Shown here in pieces: positions 1 to 6,437 of a stretch of 11,129 nt of DNA. The position numbers and the translations under genes are program-made. Location: NCBI GenBank assembly GCA_003248755.1, contig QFQW01000107.1, positions 1 to 11,129 of the forward strand. Direction: 5' to 3'. The notes under the pieces were generated by a model. It was not told where the DNA came from and did not search any database. It saw only the letters and a program-made list of their open reading frames with translations. The DNA comes from Chryseobacterium sp. (lineage in GTDB: Bacteria; Bacteroidota; Bacteroidia; Flavobacteriales; Weeksellaceae). Numbering within the stretch: position 1 is the first letter of the stretch; the number at the start of each line of letters is the position of its first letter.

Positions 1-740
1 AAACACTTTGGACACTTCGCCAAAGAAAGGGCATGAACGAATATAAGGCGAAACGATATCTTCGTCAAAGAGATTATTTTGGACCTTTGATGCTCGCTCA
101 CGGAGATACGGATGCTCTTATCGTTGGGTTTTCGAAAAATTATTCCAGTGTCCTGAAACCTGTTTTGCAGATCATTGAAAAAGATAAAGGAGTGGACAAG
201 GTGGCTGCCATGATGATGATCCTTACCGAAAAGAAACCAATTTTCTTTGCGGATACTTCCATCATTCAAAACCCCACCGCAGACGATCTTGTCAATATTG
301 CAAAGATGGCAGAACAGAGAGTGAGATCCTTTGCTATTGATCCCAGAATAGCCATGCTTTCTTTTGAAAACTTTGCTGCAATCTCAGAAACATCTAAAAA
401 AGTGGCAAAAGCCGTAAAGACACTTCATGACAAGTATCCTGAAATGGTCGTTGATGGTGAGATCCAACCGGATTTTGCAATGAATAGTGACCATTTGAGT
501 GATTATCCATTTTCAAAATTAGGCATAACTCCTGCCAATGTATTTGTTTTTCCAAATCTTGAAAGTGCAAATCTTTCTTACAAGATTATCAGAGGGCTCA
601 AGGTTGCTCAGGTCATAGGGCCGATTTTAATGGGTTTTAGGCAGCCAGTGCATGTCTTGCAGATGCATTCAAGTGTCGATGAGATTGTCAATCTTGCTAC
701 GATTGCCGTTTTGGACGCTCAAAGTAGGGAAAGAGCATAA
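1..740 (+). CDS. maeB: NADP-dependent malic enzyme MaeB, C-terminal part (5' end outside window)
   Basis: The reading frame is open from the left edge, and the residues before the first ATG (position 33) read TLWTLRQRKG. That joins naturally to MNEYKAKRYLRQRDYFG, so the ATG is internal and the gene is cut by the window edge. About 245 residues are visible. They match the phosphotransacetylase-like domain that follows the malic enzyme and NAD-binding domains in MaeB proteins of roughly 750-770 aa. Landmarks are RDYFG, the HGDTDALIVGFS stretch, and the C-terminal GFRQPVHVLQ and SSVDEIVNLATIAVLDAQ segments. MaeB oxidatively decarboxylates malate to pyruvate with NADPH formation in the cytosol; in characterised enzymes the PTA-like domain is regulatory (acetyl-CoA) rather than catalytic. 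A stand-alone phosphate acetyltransferase is the alternative, but the RQRKGM...EAKR-type linker fits MaeB better. The downstream neighbour dctA supplies the substrate. Confidence 0.88.
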   Translation, partial: TLWTLRQRKGMNEYKAKRYLRQRDYFGPLMLAHGDTDALIVGFSKNYSSVLKPVLQIIEKDKGVDKVAAMMMILTEKKPIFFADTSIIQNPTADDLVNIAKMAEQRVRSFAIDPRIAMLSFENFAAISETSKKVAKAVKTLHDKYPEMVVDGEIQPDFAMNSDHLSDYPFSKLGITPANVFVFPNLESANLSYKIIRGLKVAQVIGPILMGFRQPVHVLQMHSSVDEIVNLATIAVLDAQSRERA

Positions 741-809
741 GATATGCTTGCTTACAAGAAGTTTTTTAGTCATAATTCTTTGTATAAATCAATAAAGATT
801 TATATGGGA

Positions 810-847
810 TTGAGAACAATACAGCTGCCACCTATGTTTAGATAGGT
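810..847 (+). promoter_or_regulatory. Candidate dctA promoter with overlapping inverted repeat
   Basis: TTG at 810-812 and TATGTTTA at 833-840 are 20 bp apart and resemble the Bacteroidota -33 (TTTG) and -7 (TAnnTTTG) elements, with one mismatch in the latter. A 6-bp inverted repeat, ACCTAT at 830-835 and ATAGGT at 842-847, covers the -7 box. That is where a repressor operator would sit. It would leave a leader of about 90 nt before dctA. This is inference from motif fit only. Confidence 0.35.
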
Positions 848-883
848 AGTTGATGAATTGGAGGAGGGTAGCGTGAATAATAT

Positions 884-904
884 TTTCACTTGTTTTTAGT
901 GAAA
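884..904 (+). promoter_or_regulatory. Small hairpin in the dctA leader
   Basis: TTTCACT at 884-890 and AGTGAAA at 898-904 are perfect inverted repeats around a 7-nt T-rich loop, ending 38 bp before the dctA start. It could be a leader hairpin or a protein-binding palindrome. The stem is short and AT-rich, so chance is possible. Confidence 0.25.
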
Positions 905-942
905 GATGTATCATAAGTAATTAATTATCCATTAAATAAAAA

Positions 943-2202
943 ATGAAAAAAATTATTAAAAACCTTTATTTTCAGGTTATTGTCGGAATTGTAATCGGAA
1001 TCTTTCTGGGGATTTTCTACCCCGATATTGCAGTGAAACTGAAACCTTTGGGAGATGGATTCATCAAATTGGTTAAGATGGTCATTGCCCCCCTTATCTT
1101 TTGTTCTATTGTTTCCGGAATTGCAGGGATGCAGGACGTTAAGCAGATCGGTAAGATAGGAGTAAAGTCTTTATTGTATTTTGAGGTTATGACCACTATG
1201 GCATTGATTATAGGATTGGTTTTTGTCAATATCATCCAACCCGGGGCTGGAATGCATATCAATCCTAAAAGCTTAGATGCTTCCTCTGTATCTCACTATG
1301 TTGAAAGCTCAAAGCATCAGGATACCCTGTTGGATTTTATTATAGGGATGATTCCTGAAAATGTGATTGGAGCGGTGGCTTCTGGAAATTTATTACAGGT
1401 TCTTGTCTTTGCTGTCCTTTTAGGTGTTGCGCTTACTAAAATAGGGAAGAAAACCTCAGAACCATTGCTAAAAGTTATGGACTCTTTTCTAAAAGGGCTT
1501 TTCTCGATCATTAAAATGATTATGTATCTGGCACCAATTGGGGCGATGGGAGCAATGGGATTTACAATCGGTAAATATGGCATTGAATCGCTTTCTTCAC
1601 TTGGGATGCTGATGGTCACTTTCTATCTGACCTGTGTTATATTTATCATATTTGTCATCGGAGGCGTGCTTCATTTTTATGCTAAGGTTAATATATTCAA
1701 ACTCTTGAAATATATTAAAGAAGAAATTTTAATTGTTTTAGGCACTTCTTCTTCTGAATCTGCTTTACCTGGTATCATGGAAAAATTGGAAGGGGTAGGA
1801 TGTTCAAAGCCTGTTGTTGGTCTTGTAGTTCCGACAGGATATTCTTTTAATTTGGATGGAACTTCAATATATCTTACTATGGCAGCGGTTTTTATTACAC
1901 AGGCTTTGGATATGCAAATGACCTTGCAGCAGGAAATTTCTTTACTGTTGGTTTTATTGCTTACTTCTAAAGGAGCGGCAGGAGTTACAGGTAGTGGGTT
2001 TGTAACATTAGCGGCGACGCTTCCGGTGGTAGGACATGTTCCTGTTGAGGCAGTAGCTTTAGTTTTAGGAATAGATCGTTTTATGAGTGAAGCAAGAGCC
2101 ATCACTAACCTGATTGGCAATGCGGCTGCAGTCATAGTTATTGCTAAGTGGGAGAAAGCCCTTGATGTGGTTCAGCTTAACAAGATTTTAAAGGGAAAAT
2201 AA
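943..2202 (+). CDS. dctA: C4-dicarboxylate/cation symporter DctA
   Basis: This 419-residue inner-membrane protein of the dicarboxylate/amino acid:cation symporter (SLC1/GltP) family has the usual length and is hydrophobic throughout. Family motifs are in order: GTSSSE (267-272) at the first re-entrant hairpin tip, SFNLDGTS (301-308) in the cation/substrate site, TSKGAAGVTGSG (341-352) at the second hairpin, and GIDRFMSEARAITNLIGN (376-393) with the substrate-binding Arg/Asp/Asn face. SFNLDGTSIYLTMAAVFI and the C-terminal wording are DctA-like rather than glutamate-transporter-like, where NMDGT is usual. Predicted substrates are malate, fumarate and succinate, taken up with H+ or Na+. The start is the only good ATG before the first membrane segment; no Shine-Dalgarno is seen, as usual in this phylum. 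Position after maeB suggests a malate uptake and oxidation unit. A general acidic amino acid symporter is the less likely alternative. Confidence 0.92.
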   Translation: MKKIIKNLYFQVIVGIVIGIFLGIFYPDIAVKLKPLGDGFIKLVKMVIAPLIFCSIVSGIAGMQDVKQIGKIGVKSLLYFEVMTTMALIIGLVFVNIIQPGAGMHINPKSLDASSVSHYVESSKHQDTLLDFIIGMIPENVIGAVASGNLLQVLVFAVLLGVALTKIGKKTSEPLLKVMDSFLKGLFSIIKMIMYLAPIGAMGAMGFTIGKYGIESLSSLGMLMVTFYLTCVIFIIFVIGGVLHFYAKVNIFKLLKYIKEEILIVLGTSSSESALPGIMEKLEGVGCSKPVVGLVVPTGYSFNLDGTSIYLTMAAVFITQALDMQMTLQQEISLLLVLLLTSKGAAGVTGSGFVTLAATLPVVGHVPVEAVALVLGIDRFMSEARAITNLIGNAAAVIVIAKWEKALDVVQLNKILKGK

Positions 2203-2272
2203 TAAATTGTTTTTAAAATTTAGAGATAATAGTAGTTTATTTAAGTATATCATTACCTGGATTTTAATTAAA

Positions 2273-2293
2273 AAGGAGGCAAAAAGCCTCCTT
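2273..2293 (-). terminator. Intrinsic terminator of the SDR/SnoaL operon, possibly bidirectional
   Basis: AAGGAGGC (2273-2280) pairs perfectly with GCCTCCTT (2286-2293) around an AAAAA loop. On the minus strand the stem is followed by a T-rich run (complement of the A-rich stretch at 2265-2274), which makes it a good terminator for the gene ending at 2349. On the + strand the following T-tract is weak (TTCACTAT), but the position 71 bp past dctA means it may also stop dctA transcripts. Confidence 0.8.
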
Positions 2294-2348
2294 CACTATA
2301 TAAAAATATTCTTCTTTGCTGTATTATTAAAACGACTCTTACTTCCAT

Positions 2349-2801
2349 TCAATCTTTTGTTACGGAAAGCATTACGGCAAGTGAATCCATATAATCACGC
2401 CAATGTGTTATTTTCCGGTCTTTTATAGTAATAATGGAACAAAAACGGTTATCATAATCTTTTCCCGTGAACGGAACAATACCGTGAACCTGATATTCTA
2501 ATATAATGATATTTTCAGGATTCGTAGATTTATAAACCCGTAAGTTATCGGCTGAATGAAGTTCATTACTATATCCGCCAAACCAATCCATATAAGCTTT
2601 TCGTCCTTCAATTTTATTGGTGAATCCCGGGATATTATATAAAAATTCGAAAACTGCATTTTCTGCCACTGCATCCCAAAAGTGCTGTCCGTCAACTTCA
2701 TCTTTTAACCCTTCCATTATGATACTGTAAAAAGGTTCTGAATTTTTATTGAATGCAGGATGATTTCTGTCTACTTTCGGATTATTTGTTTTCTTTTCCA
2801 T
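2349..2801 (-). CDS. SnoaL-like / NTF2-fold protein
   Basis: The 150-residue protein starts at MEKKTNN. An upstream in-frame ATG at 2849 would overlap the end of the preceding gene by 26 bp and add an unlikely tail, so the start at 2801, leaving a 22-bp gap, is preferred. It has the size and layout of SnoaL-like nuclear transport factor 2 family proteins: an N-terminal helix (EPFYSIIMEGL), WDAVAENAVFEF, a GRKAYMDWFGGY segment, then beta strands with LEYQVHGIVPFTGK and the closing IKDRKITHWRDYMD. These cone-shaped proteins bind or convert small hydrophobic molecules; no specific reaction can be assigned. It is co-directional with the NmrA-like oxidoreductase, and such pairs under an HxlR regulator are frequent in Flavobacteriia. 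A terminator follows at 2293-2273. Confidence 0.8.
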   Translation of the reverse strand: MEKKTNNPKVDRNHPAFNKNSEPFYSIIMEGLKDEVDGQHFWDAVAENAVFEFLYNIPGFTNKIEGRKAYMDWFGGYSNELHSADNLRVYKSTNPENIIILEYQVHGIVPFTGKDYDNRFCSIITIKDRKITHWRDYMDSLAVMLSVTKD

Positions 2802-2823
2802 TTCTGATAAATTTAGTTTTAAT

Positions 2824-3720
2824 TTACAAAGAGTTATATAATGGTACAAATGATTCTTTCACAAATATTTCAGCTGATGTCGGCGACGAATTTGCTGAGA
2901 CTCGTTGTTCATAATTCATAATTCCGTTCTTGAGTGAAGTTTCCATCGATGTAATATCATTTGCTACATCTTCCGACAACCCTTGATTTATCATCGCCTG
3001 TTTTGCATCTTCAACGGAAAACTGTACATATTTCAGGTCAGGTTTACCAATAGTATTTCCTATAATGGATGTAAGCTCTTCAAATGAATAATTTTTGTCC
3101 CCCAAAATCGGCTGAACACTTTTGCCGCTAAAATCTAATTTCATTAAATGTTTTGCAGCTACAGTAGCAATGTCTTTAGTGGCTACCATTGGTATTTCGT
3201 GCTTTGCATCTGCTGTTGCACCATTAATATCCATTTGTTTGATCAAAGGAATATTCAGCAAAGCATTATCTAAAAAGTAAGCCGGACGCAGATGCAATAC
3301 ATTAACACCTTTTAACTGATTCAATTTTACTTCTTGTTCAGCAAGCCCCGCAATAAGGCCATTGCCTTCGTGTTGGTGTGCACCGGCACTACTTAAATTC
3401 ACCACATATTTTATTCCAGAGTTCTGAATGGCTGTAATAACAGAATCTCCAACTTTTCTTTGAAATTCTCTGTAATTATTTGCTGTAAAATCAGGCGGAG
3501 TCATTACGTAAGCACTATCTGAATTTTTAAATGCTTCTGTTAATACTTTTACATCTGTGATATCCGAAGATATTACTTCAGCTCCCATATTTTTAAATTT
3601 TTCCAGATTATCCGCCGTTTTTGCAATGAGCTTAAGGTAGTGTCCTTCTTGTAAAAGGATTTCGGCAATCTTTCCGCCGACTTTTCCTGTTGCTCCTAAT
3701 AATGCGATTGTTTTTTTCAT
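2824..3720 (-). CDS. NmrA-like NAD(P)-binding oxidoreductase (atypical SDR)
   Basis: A 298-residue cytosolic protein with an N-terminal Rossmann fold: KKTIALLGATGKVGG (residues 2-16) holds the GxxGxxG dinucleotide loop. Later landmarks are DITDVKVLTEAF (53-64), VVNLSSAGAH (106-115), the HLRPAYFLDN segment (143-152) and a C-terminal substrate domain. No Tyr-xxx-Lys SDR catalytic pair is evident at the usual place (NLSSAGAH), as in NmrA/QorB/HSCARG-type atypical SDRs, which act as NAD(P)H quinone reductases or redox sensors. Quinone or electrophile detoxification is therefore the best guess, not shown. It is the first gene of a minus-strand operon with the SnoaL-like gene and is divergent from the HxlR gene, the classic arrangement of a regulator with its target. 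Confidence 0.85.
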   Translation of the reverse strand: MKKTIALLGATGKVGGKIAEILLQEGHYLKLIAKTADNLEKFKNMGAEVISSDITDVKVLTEAFKNSDSAYVMTPPDFTANNYREFQRKVGDSVITAIQNSGIKYVVNLSSAGAHQHEGNGLIAGLAEQEVKLNQLKGVNVLHLRPAYFLDNALLNIPLIKQMDINGATADAKHEIPMVATKDIATVAAKHLMKLDFSGKSVQPILGDKNYSFEELTSIIGNTIGKPDLKYVQFSVEDAKQAMINQGLSEDVANDITSMETSLKNGIMNYEQRVSANSSPTSAEIFVKESFVPLYNSL

Positions 3721-3727
3721 TTTATAA

Positions 3728-3761
3728 TTTGTTTAAATCCTGAAACAAATTTCTATATTTG
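3728..3761 (+). promoter_or_regulatory. Putative promoter of the HxlR gene (TTTG / TATATTTG)
   Basis: TTTG at 3728-3731 and TATATTTG at 3754-3761 match the Bacteroidota -33 and -7 elements, with 22 bp between them (slightly long). The octamer fits TAnnTTTG exactly. Predicted transcription start is near 3768, just before the operator-like repeats. Confidence 0.5.
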
Positions 3762-3769
3762 CTTTATAA

Positions 3770-3794
3770 ATACATAGTAGATACATAATTGTAT
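3770..3794. promoter_or_regulatory. Candidate HxlR operator
   Basis: ATACATA occurs at 3770-3776 and again at 3781-3787, so the repeats start 11 bp apart, about one helical turn. The second copy is half of an inverted repeat, ATACA (3781-3785), TAAT spacer, TGTAT (3790-3794). It lies in the divergent intergenic region, downstream of the predicted + promoter, where a dimeric winged-helix repressor could block transcription. AT-rich sequence makes chance matches likely, so this is a suggestion only. Confidence 0.4.
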
Positions 3795-3816
3795 TATAGT
3801 GTCAAAAAAGTAAGTA

Positions 3817-4167
3817 ATGAGAAAAACAAACTCCACAAACTTTGTAAACGAAACTGAATTGGCTGCTATTTGTCCAATGCACAAAGTTATGAGTGTATTA
3901 GGCGGACGTTGGAAAATAGCTTTGCTTTATTTCATACATCAGGAACACAATCGTTTCAGTTTATTACAAAGAAAAATGCCTTTTATTACTACTAAAATGC
4001 TTAGCTCACAGCTAAAAGAACTGGAACAAGATGGAATGATAAACAGAAAGATTTATGCGGAAATGCCACCTCGTGTTGAATATTCATTAACCGAAATGGG
4101 AAAAACGCTTTTGCCTGTTTTAGAAGATCTATATAACTGGGGAGAACAGCATATACAAGCAAATTAG
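3817..4167 (+). CDS. HxlR-family winged-helix transcriptional regulator
   Basis: A 116-residue protein of typical HxlR/DUF24 length. It shows CPMHKVMSVLGGRWKIALLY (residues 19-38), the family's N-terminal signature, followed by FSLLQRKMPFITTKMLSSQL as the helix-turn-helix and EYSLTEMGKTLLPVLEDLYNWG as wing and dimer helix. Cys19 is the only cysteine. It occupies the position of the conserved redox-sensing cysteine in YodB, HypR and QorR, which respond to quinones, diamide or disulfide stress. The divergent NmrA-like oxidoreductase is the obvious target. It probably represses its own gene and that operon from the 96-bp shared intergenic region. No terminator is evident after it. Confidence 0.92.
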   Translation: MRKTNSTNFVNETELAAICPMHKVMSVLGGRWKIALLYFIHQEHNRFSLLQRKMPFITTKMLSSQLKELEQDGMINRKIYAEMPPRVEYSLTEMGKTLLPVLEDLYNWGEQHIQAN

Positions 4168-4203
4168 TTTTATATTTTATGAATGTATTTAACTAAATGT
4201 TAT

Positions 4204-5427
4204 CTAACCTATTTCTTTAGTTTCGTTCTTATATTGAAGTCTATTTTTTTTAATAAACATATCCTCGCTGATCTTGCTGTCCAATATTTTTGCGTAATGC
4301 TGTGTCATTCTAACATTGGTGTGACCAAGCATTTTGCTTACGGTTTATAAAGGAACACCTTTATTCAAAGTAACTCTTGTTGCAAAAGTATGTCTGGCTG
4401 TATGAAATGTCTATTTCCAGTTCACAAAGGGCGGAAATCTCCTTGAGATATTCATTTATTTTTTGGTTGCTTAGGATTGGCAGGAGTTTATTTTCATTAA
4501 AGCATTTTGGATGATTGCTATATTTATCCAAAATATATTCAGCAATAGGAAGTATAGGAATGCTTGCTTCAATTTTTGTTTTTGTTCTTTTCATTTTAAT
4601 CCATTTACCGTCATCAATCCCGATGCTAACAGCATCCCTGCTGAGGTTTTGAATATCGATATAAGCTAATCCCGTAAAACAACTGAATAAGAAAATATCT
4701 TTGACTAAACTAAGGCGATCGGTCTTAAAAATCTTGTTTTTGATACTTTCAAGTTGTGATTCCGTAAGGAAATTGGGAACTACGGGTATAAGCTTAGCTT
4801 TGTAATTAGAGTAAGGATTTTTATCCATCCAATCATTTGCTAAGCAAATATTAATAATCTTCTGAAAATTCTTTAGATATTTTACTTCAGAATTATTTGC
4901 ACATTTTCGAATGGTTCTCAGCCAAAATTCATAATTGGATATAAATGCCGGGTTAATTTCCCGAATATCCATATCGGATACATTGTATTTCCATTTCATA
5001 AAAGAAATTGTATGACGAAGAGAGGTTTCGTAACGTTCCAATGTACCTTTTGAAAATGATTTACCGATAAGATCTTTCATTTGCCGATTGTAGTCTTTAA
5101 AAACATCTACAATAGTCATTTTCTTATCGCCAACGGTTTTTAAGCGTTTCGCCCGTTATTTCCTTTTTAGCAGCTATTAAATCATTGTTACACTGAAGTA
5201 TTTTCAAACGAATATTTTCAAGGAATGTATTAATGGACTTTGCTTCTTTGCTGTTTCCGGAAACTTTACCAGTTTCAGAATTCCAGGAGGATGTTAATTA
5301 TAGAAAGTTCTGTACGCTTCCCATTAACAGTAAGGCGTAAGTAAATAGCAGAAAATTCCAGATTGCTTTTTGTTTTCTTTGCATAGAAAAGTAAACTGTA
5401 ATTATTTATTTGTGGTGACTTAAAAGG
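4204..5427 (-). pseudogene. Tyrosine recombinase/integrase, multiply disrupted
   Basis: All parts of a Bacteroidota-type phage integrase of about 400 aa can be traced on the minus strand, but in several frames. The arm-binding domain begins near 5421 (NNYSLLFYAKKTKSN, no usable ATG), then jumps frame at about 5292-5301, where a few codons before SSWNSETGKVSGN are lost. That frame ends in a stop at 5124-5126, and the core domain resumes in another frame as KKMTIVDVFKDYN near 5125-5087. The catalytic domain runs through TGLAYIDIQNL, with Arg I replaced as in IntDOT relatives, until a frameshift at 4405-4411. After the shift HTARHTFAT (HxxR box), a nonsense codon (4345-4347, where Ser is expected in PLSTVSKMLGH), LGHTNVRMTQHYAKI with the nucleophile Tyr at 4294-4296, and the stop at 4204-4206 follow. 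The longest intact piece, 4361-5119, lacks HxxR and Tyr, so it cannot catalyse recombination. Confidence 0.9.
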
Positions 5428-5592
5428 TTAATAAAACTATTTATGAACCGATAAGCCTACAAGATGTTCAATCTCTGTAAAGCTCTTGAATAGACATTTT
5501 CCAGAATCAGAGGTGAGTAGTTGGTGATAGTGTTTACTACTCACCGAATGACTCACCAAAAGAATGAAATAGTATGGTGTATCTGATATTCC
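5428..5592. repeat. Gene-free stretch with GGTGAGT/ACTCACC repeats upstream of the integrase remnant
   Basis: No convincing gene is seen. GGTGAGTAGT (5512-5521) and ACTACTCACC (5536-5545) form a perfect 10-bp inverted repeat with a 14-nt spacer. A further ACTCACC stands at 5551-5557 and a partial GGTGA at 5523-5527. Lying between the integrase start and the tRNA-like scar, these could be integrase arm-type or excisionase sites, or the integrase operator. The role is inferred from position only. Confidence 0.45.
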
Positions 5593-5642
5593 AAAAAATA
5601 AAAACCCTTTAAAATGTTGATTTTAAAGGGTTTTTATTTTTT
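5593..5642. terminator. Perfect 22-bp terminator hairpin
   Basis: Bases 5593-5614 and 5621-5642 are exact reverse complements around a TGTTGA loop. The core is ACCCTTTAAAA/TTTTAAAGGGT, with A-run and T-run on the outside, so both strands have a good U-tract. On the minus strand it begins 11 bp after the tRNA-Ser 3'-end fragment, the place of a tRNA gene's own terminator. Confidence 0.85.
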
Positions 5643-5653
5643 GAGTTTTACAC

Positions 5654-5681
5654 TGCGGAGAGTGAGGGATTTTGTACCCTC
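5654..5681 (-). mobile_element. tRNA-Ser 3'-end fragment, probable attachment-site scar
   Basis: Read on the minus strand, GAGGG (5681-5677) and CCCTC (5668-5664) form a T-arm stem, followed by ACTCTCC (5663-5657), G and CA. This is the 3' half of a T-arm plus a 7-nt acceptor strand and a G discriminator, as in tRNA-Ser with a 5' GGAGAGT acceptor. The loop is TACAAAAT instead of the usual TTCGAAT, and nothing upstream resembles D or anticodon arms, so it is not a tRNA gene. Such 3' fragments are left where elements integrate into tRNA genes. The unbroken match to a normal tRNA probably covers about 5656-5670. The nearby integrase remnant and terminator support this reading. Confidence 0.6.
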
Positions 5682-5692
5682 CCCTCATCGCT

Positions 5693-6407
5693 TTATTGAT
5701 AAGATTTCGCTGTAGCATCTCTGTGAATGGCCTCAAATAGGACATTTGCAAAAAAGTGGTAAAATCCTAATTTAAATTTTACATAGTAAAACTAAAAATT
5801 TCTGCTCGAATCTGCAAGTAAAAAGGCTAAAATTTGAACATGTTTTAGTCCAAACCAAGAATTTAATCCTTCTCTTTTCCGGTTGAAATTTCTGAGTTCA
5901 AATATTTCTTAAAGAAAACGAAGAAAAAACCGAAAAAAAAGAAAAAAAGAAAGCCTTTTGAAAATGAGCGTGGCATTCTGTCAAGGTTTTTTGAAAAAAG
6001 TTTTTGCGTAGATTTTTATACGTAAAAAGTTTTTCTAAAAATCCGGAGGGCTTGACCTTGACAGAATTTGGCATTTGACTCGCGAGCGAATTATCTTTGG
6101 TTCATGTTTTTTTTGACAACTATGCAAAATTATTACTTATGGATTTCTTGAAAAATTTTAGTTTTTTTATTATTACCAACTTTGCTTATTTTAAACAATT
6201 TTTCCTTCTGATAACTTCTCTTGTGAAGTTTGATTTTATTAGAATTTCATTTCCAAAAAGCAAAAAGAAAATTATTTTTTAAAGACTAATTCTACAAAGA
6301 GTAATTAAGTCTAAAATACTATAAGAAACGCACAAAACTTGTTGAAAAAGTAATAAATAAAGACTTTGAAATTATATGTATTAATATATTTTAAAATACA
6401 GTTTCCA
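5693..6407. other. 715-bp gene-free region with A-rich tract
   Basis: No coding sequence is convincing here. It contains a small TTTTAC-ATA-GTAAAA palindrome (5777-5791), a strongly A-rich purine tract (about 5904-5955) with runs that could cause DNA bending, the nested inverted repeat listed separately (5975-6067), and an 8-bp palindrome CTCGCGAG (6079-6086). From about 6090 to the abiH promoter the sequence is AT-rich and featureless. The density of repeats beside an attachment scar suggests cis-acting sites of a mobile element. Confidence 0.5.
5975..6067. repeat. 93-bp nested inverted repeat
   Basis: Outer arms ATTCTGTCAAGG (5975-5986) and CCTTGACAGAAT (6056-6067) are perfect 12-bp inverted repeats. 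Inside them TTTTTGCGTA (6001-6010) faces TACGTAAAAA (6019-6028), complementary except for one G-T, with A/T runs extending that inner stem outward. TGGCATT is also directly repeated at 5971-5977 and 6069-6075. The structure could be a transfer origin, an element-end recognition site, a small non-autonomous insertion or a structured RNA. The sequence alone does not decide. Confidence 0.6.
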
Positions 6408-6415
6408 TATATTTG
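6408..6415 (+). promoter_or_regulatory. Putative -7 promoter element of abiH
   Basis: TATATTTG matches TAnnTTTG exactly and ends 22 bp before the abiH start codon. No clear TTTG -33 element is found at the expected distance, so only the -7 box is supported. Confidence 0.45.
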
Positions 6416-6437
6416 TTTTAAAACATAAATCTCAAAA

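Noticed and set aside
1017..2135. Three open frames of 81-152 codons antisense to dctA
   Set aside because: They are complements of a well-conserved transporter gene and show no family features of their own.
2207..2428. Possible 73-residue protein on the + strand after dctA
   Set aside because: It runs through the terminator hairpin at 2273-2293 and into the convergent SnoaL-like gene, and resembles no family I know.
2349..2849. Upstream start at 2849 for the SnoaL-like protein
   Set aside because: It would overlap the preceding gene and add 16 residues that do not look like the family; the ATG at 2801 fits better.
4361..5119. Reading this as an intact 252-residue integrase
   Set aside because: It lacks the arm-binding domain and the HxxR and Tyr catalytic motifs, all of which are found nearby in other frames, so it is part of a pseudogene.
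5461..5592. Minus-strand frame of about 45 codons ending LVGLSVHK
   Set aside because: No start codon, no family resemblance, and it overlaps the repeat cluster.
5777..6086. CRISPR array in the repeat-rich gap
   Set aside because: The repeats are inverted or unequal, with no regularly spaced direct repeats and no cas genes.
6097..6282. Possible 61-residue Phe/Lys-rich protein on the + strand
   Set aside because: Composition is what AT-rich non-coding DNA gives by chance; no recognisable motif, ribosome site or neighbour support.
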